Source of the DNA: Daucus carota subsp. sativus
Lineage: Eukaryota > Streptophyta > Magnoliopsida > Apiales > Apiaceae
Direction of reading: 5' to 3'
NCBI RefSeq assembly: GCF_001625215.2
Contig: NC_030388.2
Span: forward strand, 27,020,558-27,084,557
DNA length: 64,000 nucleotides
Each line of letters opens with the position of its first letter. The first letter of the stretch is position 1. A program made the translations under genes and the position numbers. Shown here one piece after another: positions 1 through 12,905 of this stretch. The notes under the pieces are model-generated. The model saw nothing but the letters and a program-made list of their open reading frames with translations, was not told the origin of the DNA and did not search any database.

Positions 1-195
1 AAAACGCTATATCATGTAGCATTCAAAGAAAAAGAGGATAAACACGACATGATTTGACGGATTGCAGTATGGTAGACAGGACCATTTTCTTCGACAAAAA
101 TATTTTTTGAAAATTATAACAGTGAGGGCCACGTCCATTTAATTGAACATAATACGATAATAAGGGATATACAGGAAAACGAAGAACCCAACTAA

Positions 196-620
196 GGAGT
201 CGTTTGGTTGGTTGTACGAGAAATCAGACATGGGTATGTAATGCCAAACCCATACCTACTGTTTGGTTGGATTTTTTTATCGTCATACCCATACCTAAAA
301 TCCTCATGAACTTTTAAAACCCAAGTGGAGGGGTGGATATGAGATGTTGGTATGAGTATCAATATTAATATTTTTTTTCTTATATTTCGAAAAATATTAA
401 TAATAATAAAAATTATTTATATGTACAAATAAATGTTGTTATTAATAATAAAAATATTTATAATTTTTTTATTTAATTAACATAATAATATTTTAAATTA
501 AATAGATTCATTCCAACATTCGACCAAACACAAGATATCAGTAATGATACCTTAACCCCATATCACTTTAAACCGATTACTAATTCCAACCCGATATCGC
601 TCCATGAACCAAACGACCCC
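196..620. mobile_element. PIF/Harbinger-like MITE
   Basis: The ends are inverted: GGAGTCGTTTGGTTGG on the left and GAACCAAACGACCCC on the right. They are flanked by a TAA at 193-195 and again at 621-623. A 3-bp TWA target duplication and this type of terminus fit Tourist/PIF-Harbinger MITEs. The interior is AT-rich and non-coding. Confidence 0.75.
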
Positions 621-2573
621 TAATATTTTGACGTGATTTTTTAAGGACACCGAGGAAGTATAATTCTTGTTTCTATTTAATTAGAGCTCAGAAATTCTAG
701 ATTACAATATAATCACTCCTAAAAACTATCCTATTTCTAAGCCTTATGCAAAAATATGTGAGCCAACCTCAAATGAATAAAATCAAAACCAAGACCCCTA
801 CTTCAATCCCCACAAATAAATCAATAATGTATATAGTCAGAAAGTGCATCTGTGCAAATGCAAGAGTCTATATGCACACATGGCCCTCCACACTATTGAG
901 CACAGTAATATCAGTTATTTTTTCCTGAGTATTCTGCCAAAGTTCACTATCCCTACTCAATCATTTTCATGCTCTCCTGCCAACTTCTCATCTCACAACT
1001 TCTCTTTCTTTGAATTATGAAGTACTTCCTTGAAAAACAATGTACTTTTGTGTGGTCCTAAACAAAATTTATCAGGTGTCATCAATTCTATACACATACT
1101 GCAAACCAAGAGGCAATGCTGTACAACAAAATACACTGTTTGATCAATTATGCAGACAGACCACATGCTAGCTAAACTCCACATTTGCTGAGTCTGGTTT
1201 TGCCAGTGGCCTTGAACCACTGATCAGCTTCTTATATATCTAAAGATTCAGTTTTTTGTGCTTTCATTATACAATGCTCACAGCTGTTCTTGTGAGCTAT
1301 AGTTATCGGTATAGCCCACTTGGTCTCGTCTGGTCAATGTAAGAATGCATGTGTCGATGACCTGCTCCGCATTTAAGTAAGAATTAAGACCAGCCCAAAT
1401 CTTAATTATGTAGGCTTTTTCAGGAACCGGGGACATCAATAATAACTGCAAGTTGTTAACTTGGTTTAAAATGACTATGGAATCCTGGTCAGTTCTGCCG
1501 AGGTGAAGAATATACTAGCAACATGACAAAGATTTCGAGGGTGGTTTGGTCACCATGAAGTATCTTTGGAAGAGCTTCACATGGCTTGAATTGCTAATGT
1601 GACCACATGGCTAAGGACTCTTCCCATGTTATATTATGATCTCTTACAAGTAAAGAAAGTTAGACAACCAAAGCTTCTCTATCTTTGACTGATCCTTGTT
1701 AATAAATCTATTACCACTAATCTATCAAGATAATCCTAGCAAAGCAGAATCCTCTGTCCCTCTGTCTCTTTTGTCTTGACCTAAACCTAAAAAATAACAC
1801 TAAAATTTTTTGAGTTCCAGAAGACAATTCAGAAAAAACTGACAGGGATTTTTTACAAACTTAAAATTTCTGCTTCTTCTGGCACCTGCGGTAATATCCT
1901 TTAGTTCTAGAAACGAAATAATTTAATATTTCTCTGCTTCCATTTTATAATATGTGTCACTTAATTCTTGGTATGAGAATTGAATAAAAACCAAAAGAGT
2001 TATTCTGATTGAGCAACAGGGAACAGATTCCACCGTTATAGTATTGCAGACATAAATGTTAGGGGGAGTTGGATGGTCTAGACCTTTATTAAAAGTTGAG
2101 TGATGTTGGGGGAGAACGAGGAAGCTGCCTTGCACGGCTCAACTCTACTTGACTCGAACCAAACATATCTCATTCCAAAGTCGGGTTTGGGCAGAGAGGT
2201 TAAGATATACGCAGAGTAGAGTTTTGGTTCTAGAACATTCATATTTCTATGATGCGTCTTACTACTGATCTCTCCAAATTTCCATAAAAATATATAATTC
2301 AATTTTACCTAATATGTATAGAAATTACAGAGCTCGAAAACAATCAAAATTATATACTAAGCAGTAAGCAGTGCTTCTAATGCCATAGTAGAAGAACTTC
2401 TGTCTTAACTAGGTCCACAAGTCTCCATGTGAATTTCGTATATTAACACTCAACCTTAGCTCACTGGTTTTGGTTTATCCTAAAACACTAGGTTTAATAA
2501 TGTCGCCGTCCATAAACAATTACTAACAATAATTAAGAACATATAAAATGATAAAGAAACAGTAAAGCACCTC
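621..2573. other. intergenic, no gene recognised
   Basis: Only short ORFs without recognisable motifs or consistent splice signals occur here. The right end is presumably the promoter of the plus-strand gene at 2674. I see no RNA gene or clear transposon. Confidence 0.5.
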
Positions 2574-2581
2574 CTTGTCTT

Positions 2582-2587
2582 TATAAA
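2582..2587 (+). promoter_or_regulatory. candidate TATA box
   Basis: TATAAA lies 87 bases before the ATG at 2674, leaving room for a leader of about 60 bases. The position suits a plant core promoter. The assignment rests on motif and distance only. Confidence 0.45.
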
Positions 2588-2673
2588 GCACACAAACTCA
2601 TGCATATGTTAACATACACCTTATCAACAACTCTTTACTCCAAGTCCTTTTTCAAAACCCCAAGACAATTATC

Positions 2674-3384
2674 ATGATTTCCTTGGAAACCATTCAAGCG
2701 GCCTCTAGATCTATCGAGCCAATTTCTAGTCCTCGGATTTCTTTTTCAGCTGATTTGCTTGATGATGAGGATTTCATTACTATAAATCCAAACTCTATGG
2801 CGGATAAAGAACAAGAGAAGCAGAGGGAAAAAGCACGTAACATAGATTTTGAGTTTCTCTCAAATGATAGCCAAACCATGCTATCTGCTGATGAGCTACT
2901 TTTCGATGGCAAGTTGCTTCCGTTTTGGCAAACACAGCAGTCTGAGAAACTCAAAAGTATCAGTCTCAAGACAGAACAGTCCGAGGAGGTGACAAAACCC
3001 GAAGTTGTCAACAATGCAGAGACTAGAGTAAGCTGGCTTCCTGACGAAGACCCTTCTCCTAGACCACCTACATGCACGGTTTTATGGAAAGAATTACTAA
3101 GGCTGAGAAAGCAGCGTGCATCTAGTTTGTCACCGTCTTCATCTTCTTCTTCCTCAACATCCTCATCCTCGTTAAGATCACTTGATTTGCCCTCAATCGA
3201 GGAAGGGAAAGAAGGTTCAGAGACCAAAGACAAACATTCTAAAAGGATTAAGAAGGGGTTGGAAAGGACTAGGTCGGCGAGCATAAGGATAAGGCCTGTG
3301 GTTAATGTGCCAATCTGCACACAGGCAAAGAGCAATGCACTTCCACCCCGGTTTTCCTTTAGGAAAGCGAAATCAGAGAAGTAA
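2674..3384 (+). CDS. plant-specific protein of unknown function (MAKR/DUF1645-like motif)
   Basis: Single-exon ORF of 236 aa. The N-terminus has an SPRISFSADLLDDEDFI block (about residues 19-34). Around residues 57-84 is an acidic/aromatic block, IDFEFLS...MLSADELLFDGKLLPFW. Such a block (DFEF, then ADELFxxGKLLP) is typical of plant-specific families that include DUF1645 and membrane-associated kinase regulators. The middle has a poly-serine tract (about residues 150-168), followed by a basic segment, and the protein ends in a basic RFSFRKAKSEK tail. There is no signal peptide or transmembrane segment, so it is probably soluble or peripherally membrane-associated through basic patches. A TATA box lies 87 bases upstream. 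The reverse-strand ORF over the same bases is a shadow. The gene is confident; the function is not known, and the family link is from motif memory. Confidence 0.75.
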   Translation: MISLETIQAASRSIEPISSPRISFSADLLDDEDFITINPNSMADKEQEKQREKARNIDFEFLSNDSQTMLSADELLFDGKLLPFWQTQQSEKLKSISLKTEQSEEVTKPEVVNNAETRVSWLPDEDPSPRPPTCTVLWKELLRLRKQRASSLSPSSSSSSSTSSSSLRSLDLPSIEEGKEGSETKDKHSKRIKKGLERTRSASIRIRPVVNVPICTQAKSNALPPRFSFRKAKSEK

Positions 3385-4393
3385 GAGTGAAGAGTGCTAA
3401 CTACTGGTGAAAATAGAATTGTCCATTATGTTCATTTGTTGTTCCTCATTCGATTTCATTTAGGCCATCCTTAACTTTCTATTCTCTTTCTTTTCCTAAT
3501 TTGGGTTTTTTCTTTGGTCGTGTTTAGTTGATTTCTCCTGTAGTACTGGATCTGGTAGATCACCATGTATATGTTGACTTGTATTTCTATTGGATTTATC
3601 AGCAGCTATATTTCACCTCAGTCTAATCAATATTTCTTCCATGTACAGTTTGCATATTTGGGGATGATAAAAGGGATATGTGGCTCATGGTACATCATTC
3701 AAAAGCACATTTATATATGATCACACAACAAATGTAGTACTCATCAAACTAGATTGGCAGAGATAAATTTTAAACCATGGCCGATGCATATAGATAAGAA
3801 ATTAGCACCTGCAGATTGGATGCCATAGCTAAAGCAATTTTCGGATATGATGATTTTTTGGTATTGGATAATTATACAACATTAGAACAACCATTATCCA
3901 AAAATTTGAAATGATTCTGGATTGTTATGTAGGCATTACAATCAATTAGGAAAAGAATTAGTAAAATACTCTTAAATATTTATAAATACAAGTAAATCTA
4001 GAGGATACATATTTGTTTGATAGGAACCAATGTAAAACATAGAACACAACGGATATTCAGCATAAAACACAAAAAATGTTTCCAGTGTAAAGGAACACTG
4101 AAATTGCTATATAATAATTGAACCAAGCAACCCACTGTTGTATAATTTTGACATGAAGGCTTTTACTTCATAGAACAGTGTCGCACTAATTTAATTTGAC
4201 AGCATTAGTTTATAAATCTAGACATTTCAGAAGATTACAGGACTTTGTACATGGCCAAGGTGCTAATTATAAATTATTACCTCACAAAAAATATCAGAGC
4301 AGCAATGCTGAGAACTCACAAACTTTGTTCTAGATGTGTATTCTACACTTGCTTGTAAACTTGTAAATAGATAGTTGTATGTACACGAATTGC
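3385..4393. other. intergenic between convergent genes
   Basis: Holds the 3' untranslated regions of the flanking genes, which are transcribed towards each other. No further coding signal or repeat was recognised. Confidence 0.5.
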
Positions 4394-7300
4394 TCATGAA
4401 GGCGGTGGTGATGAAAATGAATTCCCAGGAGATAATCTAAAAAGCAAATGAGCTTGATAAGCATAATAGACATTAAAGACCTCAAGGAAAAGTGGGAAGA
4501 AAACAATACCTGAGATCTAAATCAGGTCTTCCTGTAAGGCTATTCGGAACTTGACCAGTCAAGTTATTCTCTTGCAAAAAGCTGAAAACAGAATTTGAAG
4601 GTCATTTATGTCATAAGCAGATGCTAATAAACATTGATATAGATTGTAAGAAATAGATCTCTGCTCCTATAATAGTTGAGCTTACAGTTCACGTAAAGTG
4701 TCCATGCTTCCTAGTGATGGGGGAATCGCTCCACTGAACAGATTTTTTTCCAGATGTCTGTATTCACAGAATTAATATTAGAAATTACAAACCATCACAT
4801 CTGTGTAACAAGCTCCAGTAACTGCACTAAAGTCTTAAGTAATATTGAATATTGAATTATTACTGTTCAGTCATATTTTGAAATATTCAGATAACATATA
4901 CAATTCTATTAGCACGCGACCATAAATTAATAGCTGATCCATAAAATCTGGCAAGGAGATAAATAGCATATTGAGCTTCCTGTTCCTGTGTACTAATGCA
5001 TGTCATCACAGACAACAATATAGGTTAAGAAAAGAATGCTGACAGACAGGACTTACACTATTGCTAGTCCCTTCAATGGACTAAGATCAGGAATATATCC
5101 CGACAAGCTGTTGTTGCCGAGTAAGCTGCAAAAAGGATCATATTGTTAGTTAACAAATGCTTACCCTTCAAGCTCATCAAACAAGTCAATAAACACTTAC
5201 ATGTCAGTCAATGCCGTCAAATTGGCAATACTAGGTGACAGCGATCCTGAAAGAGCCATGCTCGTAAGGTTTCTGCAGAGACAATGTGAAGAACTCAATA
5301 TTAGTATTTCAAATCTGCCTTGCATATTTTATCTTAAATGCTTGTAAAGGTTCTGGGTATTTGACAAGGAAGGGAGAGCTTAGACTCACAAAGCAGTAAC
5401 ACGTGTTTTATTTCCTCCAGAGCATGTAACCCCAGTCCATGAATACTGGCGAGGTAAACAAGGATCACCACTCCAATCAAGTGGAGGGTTCCGGAAACTT
5501 TTCCTCAATCTTTCCAAGGCAATCACTGAAAAGAAAAAAATCTGATGAAGTTATCGAAAGAATTGATCAAGAATCATGCAAGATAGAGGAGCAAGTAACC
5601 CAGACCCCATGAGACTTATTTCCTTCAAAGAGGAGCTTGTAGAATGTGCTCTAATTATAATACTGCTTCAGTTGTTTGAGTTGGTATCTTTAGAGGAAAG
5701 AGTCTTAACAACAGGCACAAGTAACAAACTAGATTCAAGGGTAAAAATAAAAATATTTCCAAGGTGAAAATACTCTTGACCAATATAAATTCTCCAGTTC
5801 CTTCAAAATTTGGATAAGTTTTAAAACAATATCATAAGCAAGGAACACTCTGTATTAGATACTGACCAACTGCTAGATGATATATGATTGAAAAAAAACA
5901 TGGAATAGTCCTAATTCTTAATAATCATATTTGCAAGAAAGGCATATCAGTACCATCTTTAGTATGAGTTTTCCCTCCTAGTCGCACCAAATCAAAAATT
6001 TCGCCAGCATTAATCAAAGGACCAAGTGTAGATCCAGAAGCAGGAGTCAATTTTATTGTCATAGGGCCAGCAACAGGCCACTCCTTTGCATATACCACAA
6101 CACCATCTGGAATCACACTTAATTCACGCATAAACAATACATCATTTATGCTTATGTTAAAAACCCGTGAAACCCCTGAAGACGAATCACTATCCTCAGC
6201 GAAGTATAGAGCAATGTAGTATGTCGAGTTTGGCAGAGACGAGGGAGGCCATTGAACCGTCAGATCTTTGGGTTCTGCAACTGTCAATTTTGTCTCAAAA
6301 CTCTTTAAAGGTGGAAGATTCCAGAAACCAGAAACACTGACATTTCCAGCTCTTGTTAGGATGGGATTATATTCTCCAAATGGCTCCCAAAAGCGGTCAT
6401 ACTGATCATCAGGATATCTGGTTTTCAAAATATCATTGTTAGAAAGTAATGGAGAGCACACAACAAACAATCTTCTATAAAATATTAAAATTAAGATTAC
6501 AAATCAGTTTCAGTATCTGAAATTTATATGTTTAAACTACATAAACGTAAACTAAAACATAAATACCAAGCAAATTACCCATTTCCCTCTTCCTTATATT
6601 TTCAGTTATGCTAAGCACTACACATTCAAATGAGTAACCAGATTAACTAGTCAAGCAAATCAACAATATTAGTCGACAGTAGCAGTTATGTATTTACCAC
6701 AATTTACGCTAGATCAAATCGAAATCATTTCAAATTTAACTATTGAAACAGCTTGTAATAGGTAATCCAATGAGATAAAATCCGAAACCAGTACTATAAC
6801 AAAGTCAACTTACTTTATGATCGTTCCATCATATCCAAAGCTGTGCCTTGCAACTAAACTCAAACCATAAGCCCCAAAATTAGTCGAATTATACAACGAA
6901 TCACCCAAAATCACAAACTCCAATCCAGAGATAAACGGATCAGACTCCGTATATGAATTAACTCCCAAACAAACACTCATCGTCTTCCCTGTAGGCGTAA
7001 AAACACCTTCATAATACGAAGACAATCCTTTCCTATAATCATCCGTTGTATTCACCACACTCCAGAAAGTCCCATCAACAATCTGATCAAACACAGGTGG
7101 CAAAACATCATCACCGTTGACTTCTCCGTAAAAATAAGTAGTCCGAATCAAGTACTTTCCAGGACGGTAAACAGGGACCGTGTAACAGAATTTTCGACCT
7201 GAAAGTGGAAATGATCGAACGGTGGTTAGGATTTCCCGCAGGCCTGGAGTTGTTACAGTTTTCGATGTTCCGGTGGAGATGTAGTCCGTGTCTGGTTGCC

Positions 7301-7802
7301 ATTCCCGTCCCTCGATAATTGATCGGACACTTGTACCACAGTTGATCAGCAAACCTGAAAATCAAAAACATCATATATCTGGAAATTTGCAAAAATACCT
7401 GTATTTTCAAACTTATTTTCAAAAATACTGTCGAAGTTGCAACTGAATTTGCAACACAGTTGATTTTCATGTCAGTGACATTGCAAACGAAGTTGCAAAT
7501 AAGATTTCGCCGTATTTTTGAAAATAATTTCTATAAATTGGTATTTATGAAAAAAGCCCCCCAAAAAAATATTATTTTCTAAAAACTCAACACGGTGATT
7601 TATCTGTATAGGATTAGAGTACAAGTGATTACATGACGAATAATTGATTAAATGATTTTGTATTGGTTATATTTATCGTTAAGATAGTTTGTAGCGGAAT
7701 ACGACAGACGGGACGAGAAACATGCGTACCTTTGGGAGGTTGGGAGAGGGAGGGAGGGAGGAATGAGGAGAGACAGAGGAGGAGAGAGAGAAAGAGGAGC
7801 AT
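4394..7802 (-). CDS. secreted malectin-like domain/LRR protein without kinase (At3g19230/RLP4-like)
   Basis: I rebuilt nine exons: complement of 4394-4436, 4510-4581, 4686-4757, 5057-5125, 5201-5272, 5390-5525, 5954-6417, 6814-7354 and 7730-7802. All junctions are GT-AG, phases agree throughout, and the CDS is 1542 nt, or 513 aa. Exon 1 (24 codons) is a signal peptide with a long leucine-rich core. Residues ~27-360 form a malectin-like (di-glucose-binding) domain with [21 protein letters not shown] and the C-terminal VRLGG motif. Next comes the [10 protein letters not shown] linker seen before LRRs in this class, then about four LRRs on phase-2 exons of 72, 69, 72 and 72 nt (for example [14 protein letters not shown]). 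The protein ends shortly after the LRRs with a serine/proline tail and has no transmembrane segment or kinase. It is likely an apoplastic carbohydrate-binding or cell-wall protein, similar in length to Arabidopsis At3g19230. The leader is CT-rich. Confidence 0.88.
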
Positions 7803-8831
7803 GATTTGATGTGTTAGGTCAAGTAAGATTGAAATGAGAGAGACATTTTTTAGAGAGAGAGATTGAAGAAGGCAGGGGAATTGGAAAAGGTCAAGAAAGA
7901 AGCAAAGAATGAGTAGTAGATGAAGTTGGATGAGAGAAAAGAATCAGACGCGGGAAATAACTAACACCAAGTCATAAGTCAAACGACGGCACTTTGACTC
8001 TTTCCGCAAGTGTGTTAGGTTTGTGTTTGGGTTCTAGTTGGAGCTGTTAAATGTTTGTTTTTGTCTTTGTCAATTAGGAGATGCGAGTACGCTCAGGCTG
8101 TTCAGCTAATGGACAGACTTGTGTGGGTGGGTTCAGTTCAGCCGTTCAGGTGTAAATATTGATTAAGGTTTTACTATATTTTGTAATATTTTAAGAGCAT
8201 GAAATTTAATTTCACAAATCCCTTCTATTATATGGTTATATTTTGTTATCCATAATTTTATCTTATTTTTTGTCAATGTAACTGAAACTGAAATTTAACC
8301 AAGTGTTCACATTCACACTGAATATTTTAGCTTTCGAATTATTCTGTTGATGGATTGTTTAGAAATATTAATTTTGTGGATACATCTAGTATAAGTTTCT
8401 TTTAACAACTACTACGTCCATCCGTTACATGGAGATAGAGTTCGAGACGGAACTCTTATAAAAGATAGTTTGATAATTAATTTTCAAATTTTTATTCAAA
8501 AATAATTTTTATTTACTATAAAATTAAAGGACTATACTTTATAAAAATCTTAAAATGCATGTCAAAAATTGAAAAAAAAATCCTATAGAGAATGAGCCGG
8601 ACAAGGGTGATAAAGTTCAGATCAAATAATATTTAATTTAGAAATACTCAAAATGGAACTAAGAAAATGCCGGCGGCTTCTACTGAAGTTGAATGATATA
8701 CTACATTAGAATTGTGAGCTTCACCGGAAACAATGAAGTGCTCTTCAAACACAGCATTATTCTATCTTTTCTCTACTCTTACCATATGTACAAATATTTA
8801 AGAAAAAAACAAACAAACAAATTACCCGTAC
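7803..8831. other. promoter region of the malectin/LRR gene, no gene seen
   Basis: Purine-rich on the plus strand near 7740-7900, so the leader of the minus-strand gene is CT-rich. Further right, 8411-8610 shares Stowaway-like internal wording but has no clean termini. Confidence 0.4.
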
Positions 8832-9013
8832 CGGAAAATGCTAGGTACCCCAAAATATTGTCCCAAAATCTTTTCCCAAATGAGGTGTCAAAATCTGATT
8901 GGTTGTATTTACTCCAATAATAATGAGACCCCACTTGTATATACATCAATCACCCAATCAGAATTTTCCACTTGTATACCGTATCATCTGGTAAAAAATT
9001 TTGGATACGTAGC
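8832..9013. mobile_element. short MITE with 11-bp flanking repeat
   Basis: ATTACCCGTAC is present at 8821-8831 and again at 9014-9024. The segment between them begins AAATGCTAGGTACC after four bases and ends GGATACGTAGC, which are imperfect inverted ends. The TSD length of 9-11 bp would fit a Mutator-like MITE; an hAT origin (8 bp) is the alternative. Confidence 0.6.
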
Positions 9014-9066
9014 ATTACCCGTACTCTAGTGTTTGCTTTTGACTACTCGGGCAAACATGAGTTTTT

Positions 9067-12000
9067 CTAAATGCTGCTGTTGATGATACCTGGAAGAAGC
9101 TGGTACTCTTCAGTCTCCACACACAGCCGGCCTCTCTTTTGAACCTGGATCACACAATTACGTGCAAACTTAATAAAATAGAATAAATCACCATCCTAAC
9201 CTTTTCCAAGTGAAGGCTAGTCCTTTGTCTCGTGAAACTTAGTCTCCAGAGTTCTGGAAATCCATTCGACTATGCTACATTTAAAACTTTGAGGGGTTAT
9301 AGCAATACAAGTACATCTCTCACCAGTTACCAACTTGAGCACTCAGATTTTTTTGAAACAATTTGACAATATAAAATTTATTAACCAACTAAAAAACAGT
9401 AAAAAGGGAACAAATTAAATCTATTAAGAAAGTTATAATGATGATTTTAAACTTCATGATGATCCGTGTGCATTGCATAGGTATAGCCGTATAGCCTCAA
9501 TTAGATAATCAGAAAAGAGCTGGCACAGCGTATTCAAAGTACATAAATAAAAACAAATAAAAGATCAATAGATCAATCAATCTCATCAAAACAAAAAGAA
9601 CAAACTCGTAAACCTCTTGAAAACAGGTGCGCAAAAAACCCACCAGTAGAAGTCCAAATAAAAAATATAAAGCACTCTTGCTATGTAAATTTAGCCAGCC
9701 ACTTTATTCCATCACTGAATTTTATAAGCCTCTTCTTTCAAAATAAAAAACTTGACTGTCTTGAAAACTTATAATCTAACACTTGGCCTCCTCTTCTTGC
9801 ATTTTAAACATAAGAGGCAAACATGATGTATATTCATGTTCCATCGATAAAAAAAGGCGTTCATTCTTAGTGCACAAAAGTACATACAATAATATGTACC
9901 CTTGAAAGATAATACATCACTTCATATTCAATCTCCGCCCTTTTTTTCACTATGCACACTGTGAAGAATGTTGCTCATGAGAACTGAACAATTGTGCTGA
10001 GAAAAAACCTGGGTCTACTTGTTAACAGTTAAAGGATACAATGGAAGTATCAGAAAATAAAAAAGAAGTTACTCACCTTGCCAGGAGCACCTACTGAAAC
10101 AAAAATATAGTTACAAGTGATACTGTTACATAATTTTTAAAAAATGTAGTCACACTAAATATAGGTCTGCAGTGCAGAAAGAGCAATATTAATTTTTGAT
10201 TACAAGTGGGGGAGTTAGACAGGAAAGCACCACAACAGTAAATATAAAAACAAAGATAATCAGAATCATAATAATTGCAACACAATGTAGCTTGATTATG
10301 CTCAACTGCAAATTCGCCTAAATTATTTTCGGTTTGCTTACTCAATTTGTCTAAACACTGTTGCTAACTTGCTATACATAATTTCAACACTCATAATTAA
10401 AATGTTACCTTTGTTGGAGGTTTCTGAATCGCTTTCTTGAGCACCAATTAGCACTGAAACATTCTTTGGAGGCTTTGTTCAAAATAATTTATGTGTAGCC
10501 TTTTTCGTTCCAAACTGCACTGAAGTAATAAGAATTATGAGGTCCTATCACTTATTATCAAATTATACAATTTCCTTTCCAAAATTACACGATTGTTATT
10601 AAATCTTCTTATATTCTGTACTGACATTCAGGTTCTTTACAGGTCTCTAATTAATTAATACAGAACAGACAGATACGAGTACCTTAAGTAGCTGAAAGTA
10701 AACAACAAAGAAACATTTTCAAACACCAACTTCGTTATCTTTCAGACCAATTTGAAGAGACTGCTTTTCTTCATGAGCCTTGGCATAAGAGCCGGTCATG
10801 TATCTCCAAACAAGATGTCTCTGTAATAACCCCGTGTAATGCTCTATGAGCACTCTGGCTCCCTCACAGTGCATGACAACTTACTTTGTTCCTCTTTTCT
10901 TTTTATGGAAATTATTTAAAGAAAATTAACTTGTCAGTTTCCTTGTGCAAAGTATCGGACCTCTTCCCAAACATTTGCTATCGCACTAAAGGGATAAACT
11001 TATTTCAACTATGATTCAGGCATTTGATACCTCACAAGAGACCCTTGAAGCTAAATATTCTACCTTCAAGCAGATTCTAATACGAATGAAACTATTTTTG
11101 CAAAATAACAATTTTCGAAAAGCACAATGTAATATACCTTCTCTTCTTATAAATTCATTTGACGGAGGCAAGTGGGAGTTCCTTCTAACCTAATTCACCC
11201 AAATAAATTTCAAATAACTAAATTTTGATTGCTGCAACAATTTACAGGTTTATGATCGCTTGTTACCACCACACCCATACAAGCCTCAAACCCGTGATAA
11301 ATAATGGACCAAACTTAAAACCAAATGTGTCGATATAGTATGCTATCACAAGGCAGTAATATGATTATCACACACCCCATCACCCCCCCCCCCCCCCCCC
11401 CCCACCCCCCCACCCAACCCCCCCCCCACCCGGAATCCTATCCTATAGAAAGGAAAAACTAAATATTCATTTTTAGCAAAAAAAATTTAGCTTCTATAGT
11501 GCCTTTTTCTTAAATTGCATGCAAAGAAAGAGGTTAATTGAAAAAATATCATATACAGATAGTAACATTGTACAATACCTCCTAACCCATCTCTGTCAAA
11601 CTTTCAAGCGGGAGGAAACCAGATTATGGCTTCTCTAATTCCTTGAAAAAGCTTTCATTTCTGCTCTCAGCTGATCTCTTTCACTTAGCCAAGCAAAATT
11701 TCTCTGAGGCACAAGTTCCCTCGCATCATCATCTGATATTCCAATAATTTGACAATATTCATCTTAAGTACTGGCTTTAGCAACACAGGGAATTGGGTTT
11801 CCACATAAAGTTTATAACCTTTGACGGTATACCTTTTTAGAAATCATAGGTATTAACGATCGAGCTCATCTTGGTTTCAGGGAGTCTTGCAATTTGTAAG
11901 TCAACATGAATTACAGGGCAAATGGTACACATGACAGCATTAACATTGAAAAGGCTATAGCAAGATAATGTAGGATACTAACAGATGGTGCAACAATTGA

Positions 12001-12251
12001 GGGACCAGAATTTCAAAAGAAGAATGTGGCGGAGTTGTATTAACACAATCTTTAGTACTAGCTTAAGCAACGCTAAAGTTTTTTATCAAATTAAACCTGA
12101 ACTTAGCTTAAACAATCTTTATTATCAAATTAAAGTTTTTGATGAAATCAAGAGACTTAGTAAGAACTCAAACCTGAACTTCCATCTTCTTGTGATTGTT
12201 CGACCTTTGCCATTGGACAACCATATCTTGATGATACAACATATAAAAACA
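9067..12251 (-). pseudogene. exon-like series of unknown identity, probably decayed gene
   Basis: Eight minus-strand segments look coding and are bounded by good splice signals: 12174-12251, 11983-12061, 11833-11885, 11635-11762, 10731-10820, 10409-10472, 10077-10093 and 9067-9144. Splice phases agree across the first four and again across the last four. Readable fragments include [53 protein letters not shown] and a final KRGRLCVETEEYQLLPG ending in TAG at 9067. In-frame stops occur in the third segment (TAA) and at the end of the fourth (TAG at 11635-11637), and no donor was found to join the fourth to the fifth. I do not recognise the family. It may be a dying gene, or a real gene whose exons I have partly misplaced. 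It lies just downstream of DG1 on the same strand. Confidence 0.4.
11376..11430. repeat. C-rich homopolymer tract
   Basis: About 55 bases almost entirely C on the plus strand, interrupted by a few A. It is a low-complexity tract whose length is likely unreliable in sequencing. Confidence 0.9.
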
Positions 12252-12905
12252 CTTGGCGAACAGTAACACCCTTTAAGTATATAAATTTGGACATATCAAC
12301 CCTTAAGGGCAATATCAGAAGCAATTTTAGCCGAAGGGTTAAACTGTACAAACCGAAGGGTTAAACTGTACAAACCTCGTAGTTGAGGGCAAATAATATA
12401 CGACTATTTCAGTTAAGGGTTTATGTGTACAACGTGACATATTATAAAGACTTAAGTGCAATCAAGCCTATTTATATGTTATCTTTTAGTTCAGTATGCC
12501 AAGTCCGGAGATCAGTTATCTAGATGCCTGACTGTGTACTATTGTCATTGATAATTTCCAGGAAAAAAAAACTTTCTATACATATTTAAAAATGGACATT
12601 GTTCTGCATATAAAATTTTTCATCCTTCTCAAATACTAAACTATAGAAAAGTTAGCATAAACCTACAAAGCTATAACATGATTATAAATATTAGTATCAG
12701 TAAATCTGTGACAAAAAAAGTTACAATGTGTACATTTGCAATCTGCTTCTAGATTTATCAGTGCTTTTGATTTGCTGACAATCCCAGCATCGTTTGGGTG
12801 ATCAATACTCAATAGTGAAAACCCCACATATATATATGAGCAAATCCCTAGTTGTACAAGTATTAGCTTGGATGAAATGAACAGACTGCAGTACCAAAGT
12901 TTAAC

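Noticed and set aside
2694-3335. 213-aa ORF on the minus strand
   Set aside because: Exact antisense of the 236-aa gene; its acidic and serine runs are the complement of the real protein's low-complexity codons.
8411-8610. Possible further Stowaway element
   Set aside because: Internal wording is similar but I could not find paired termini or TA flanks.
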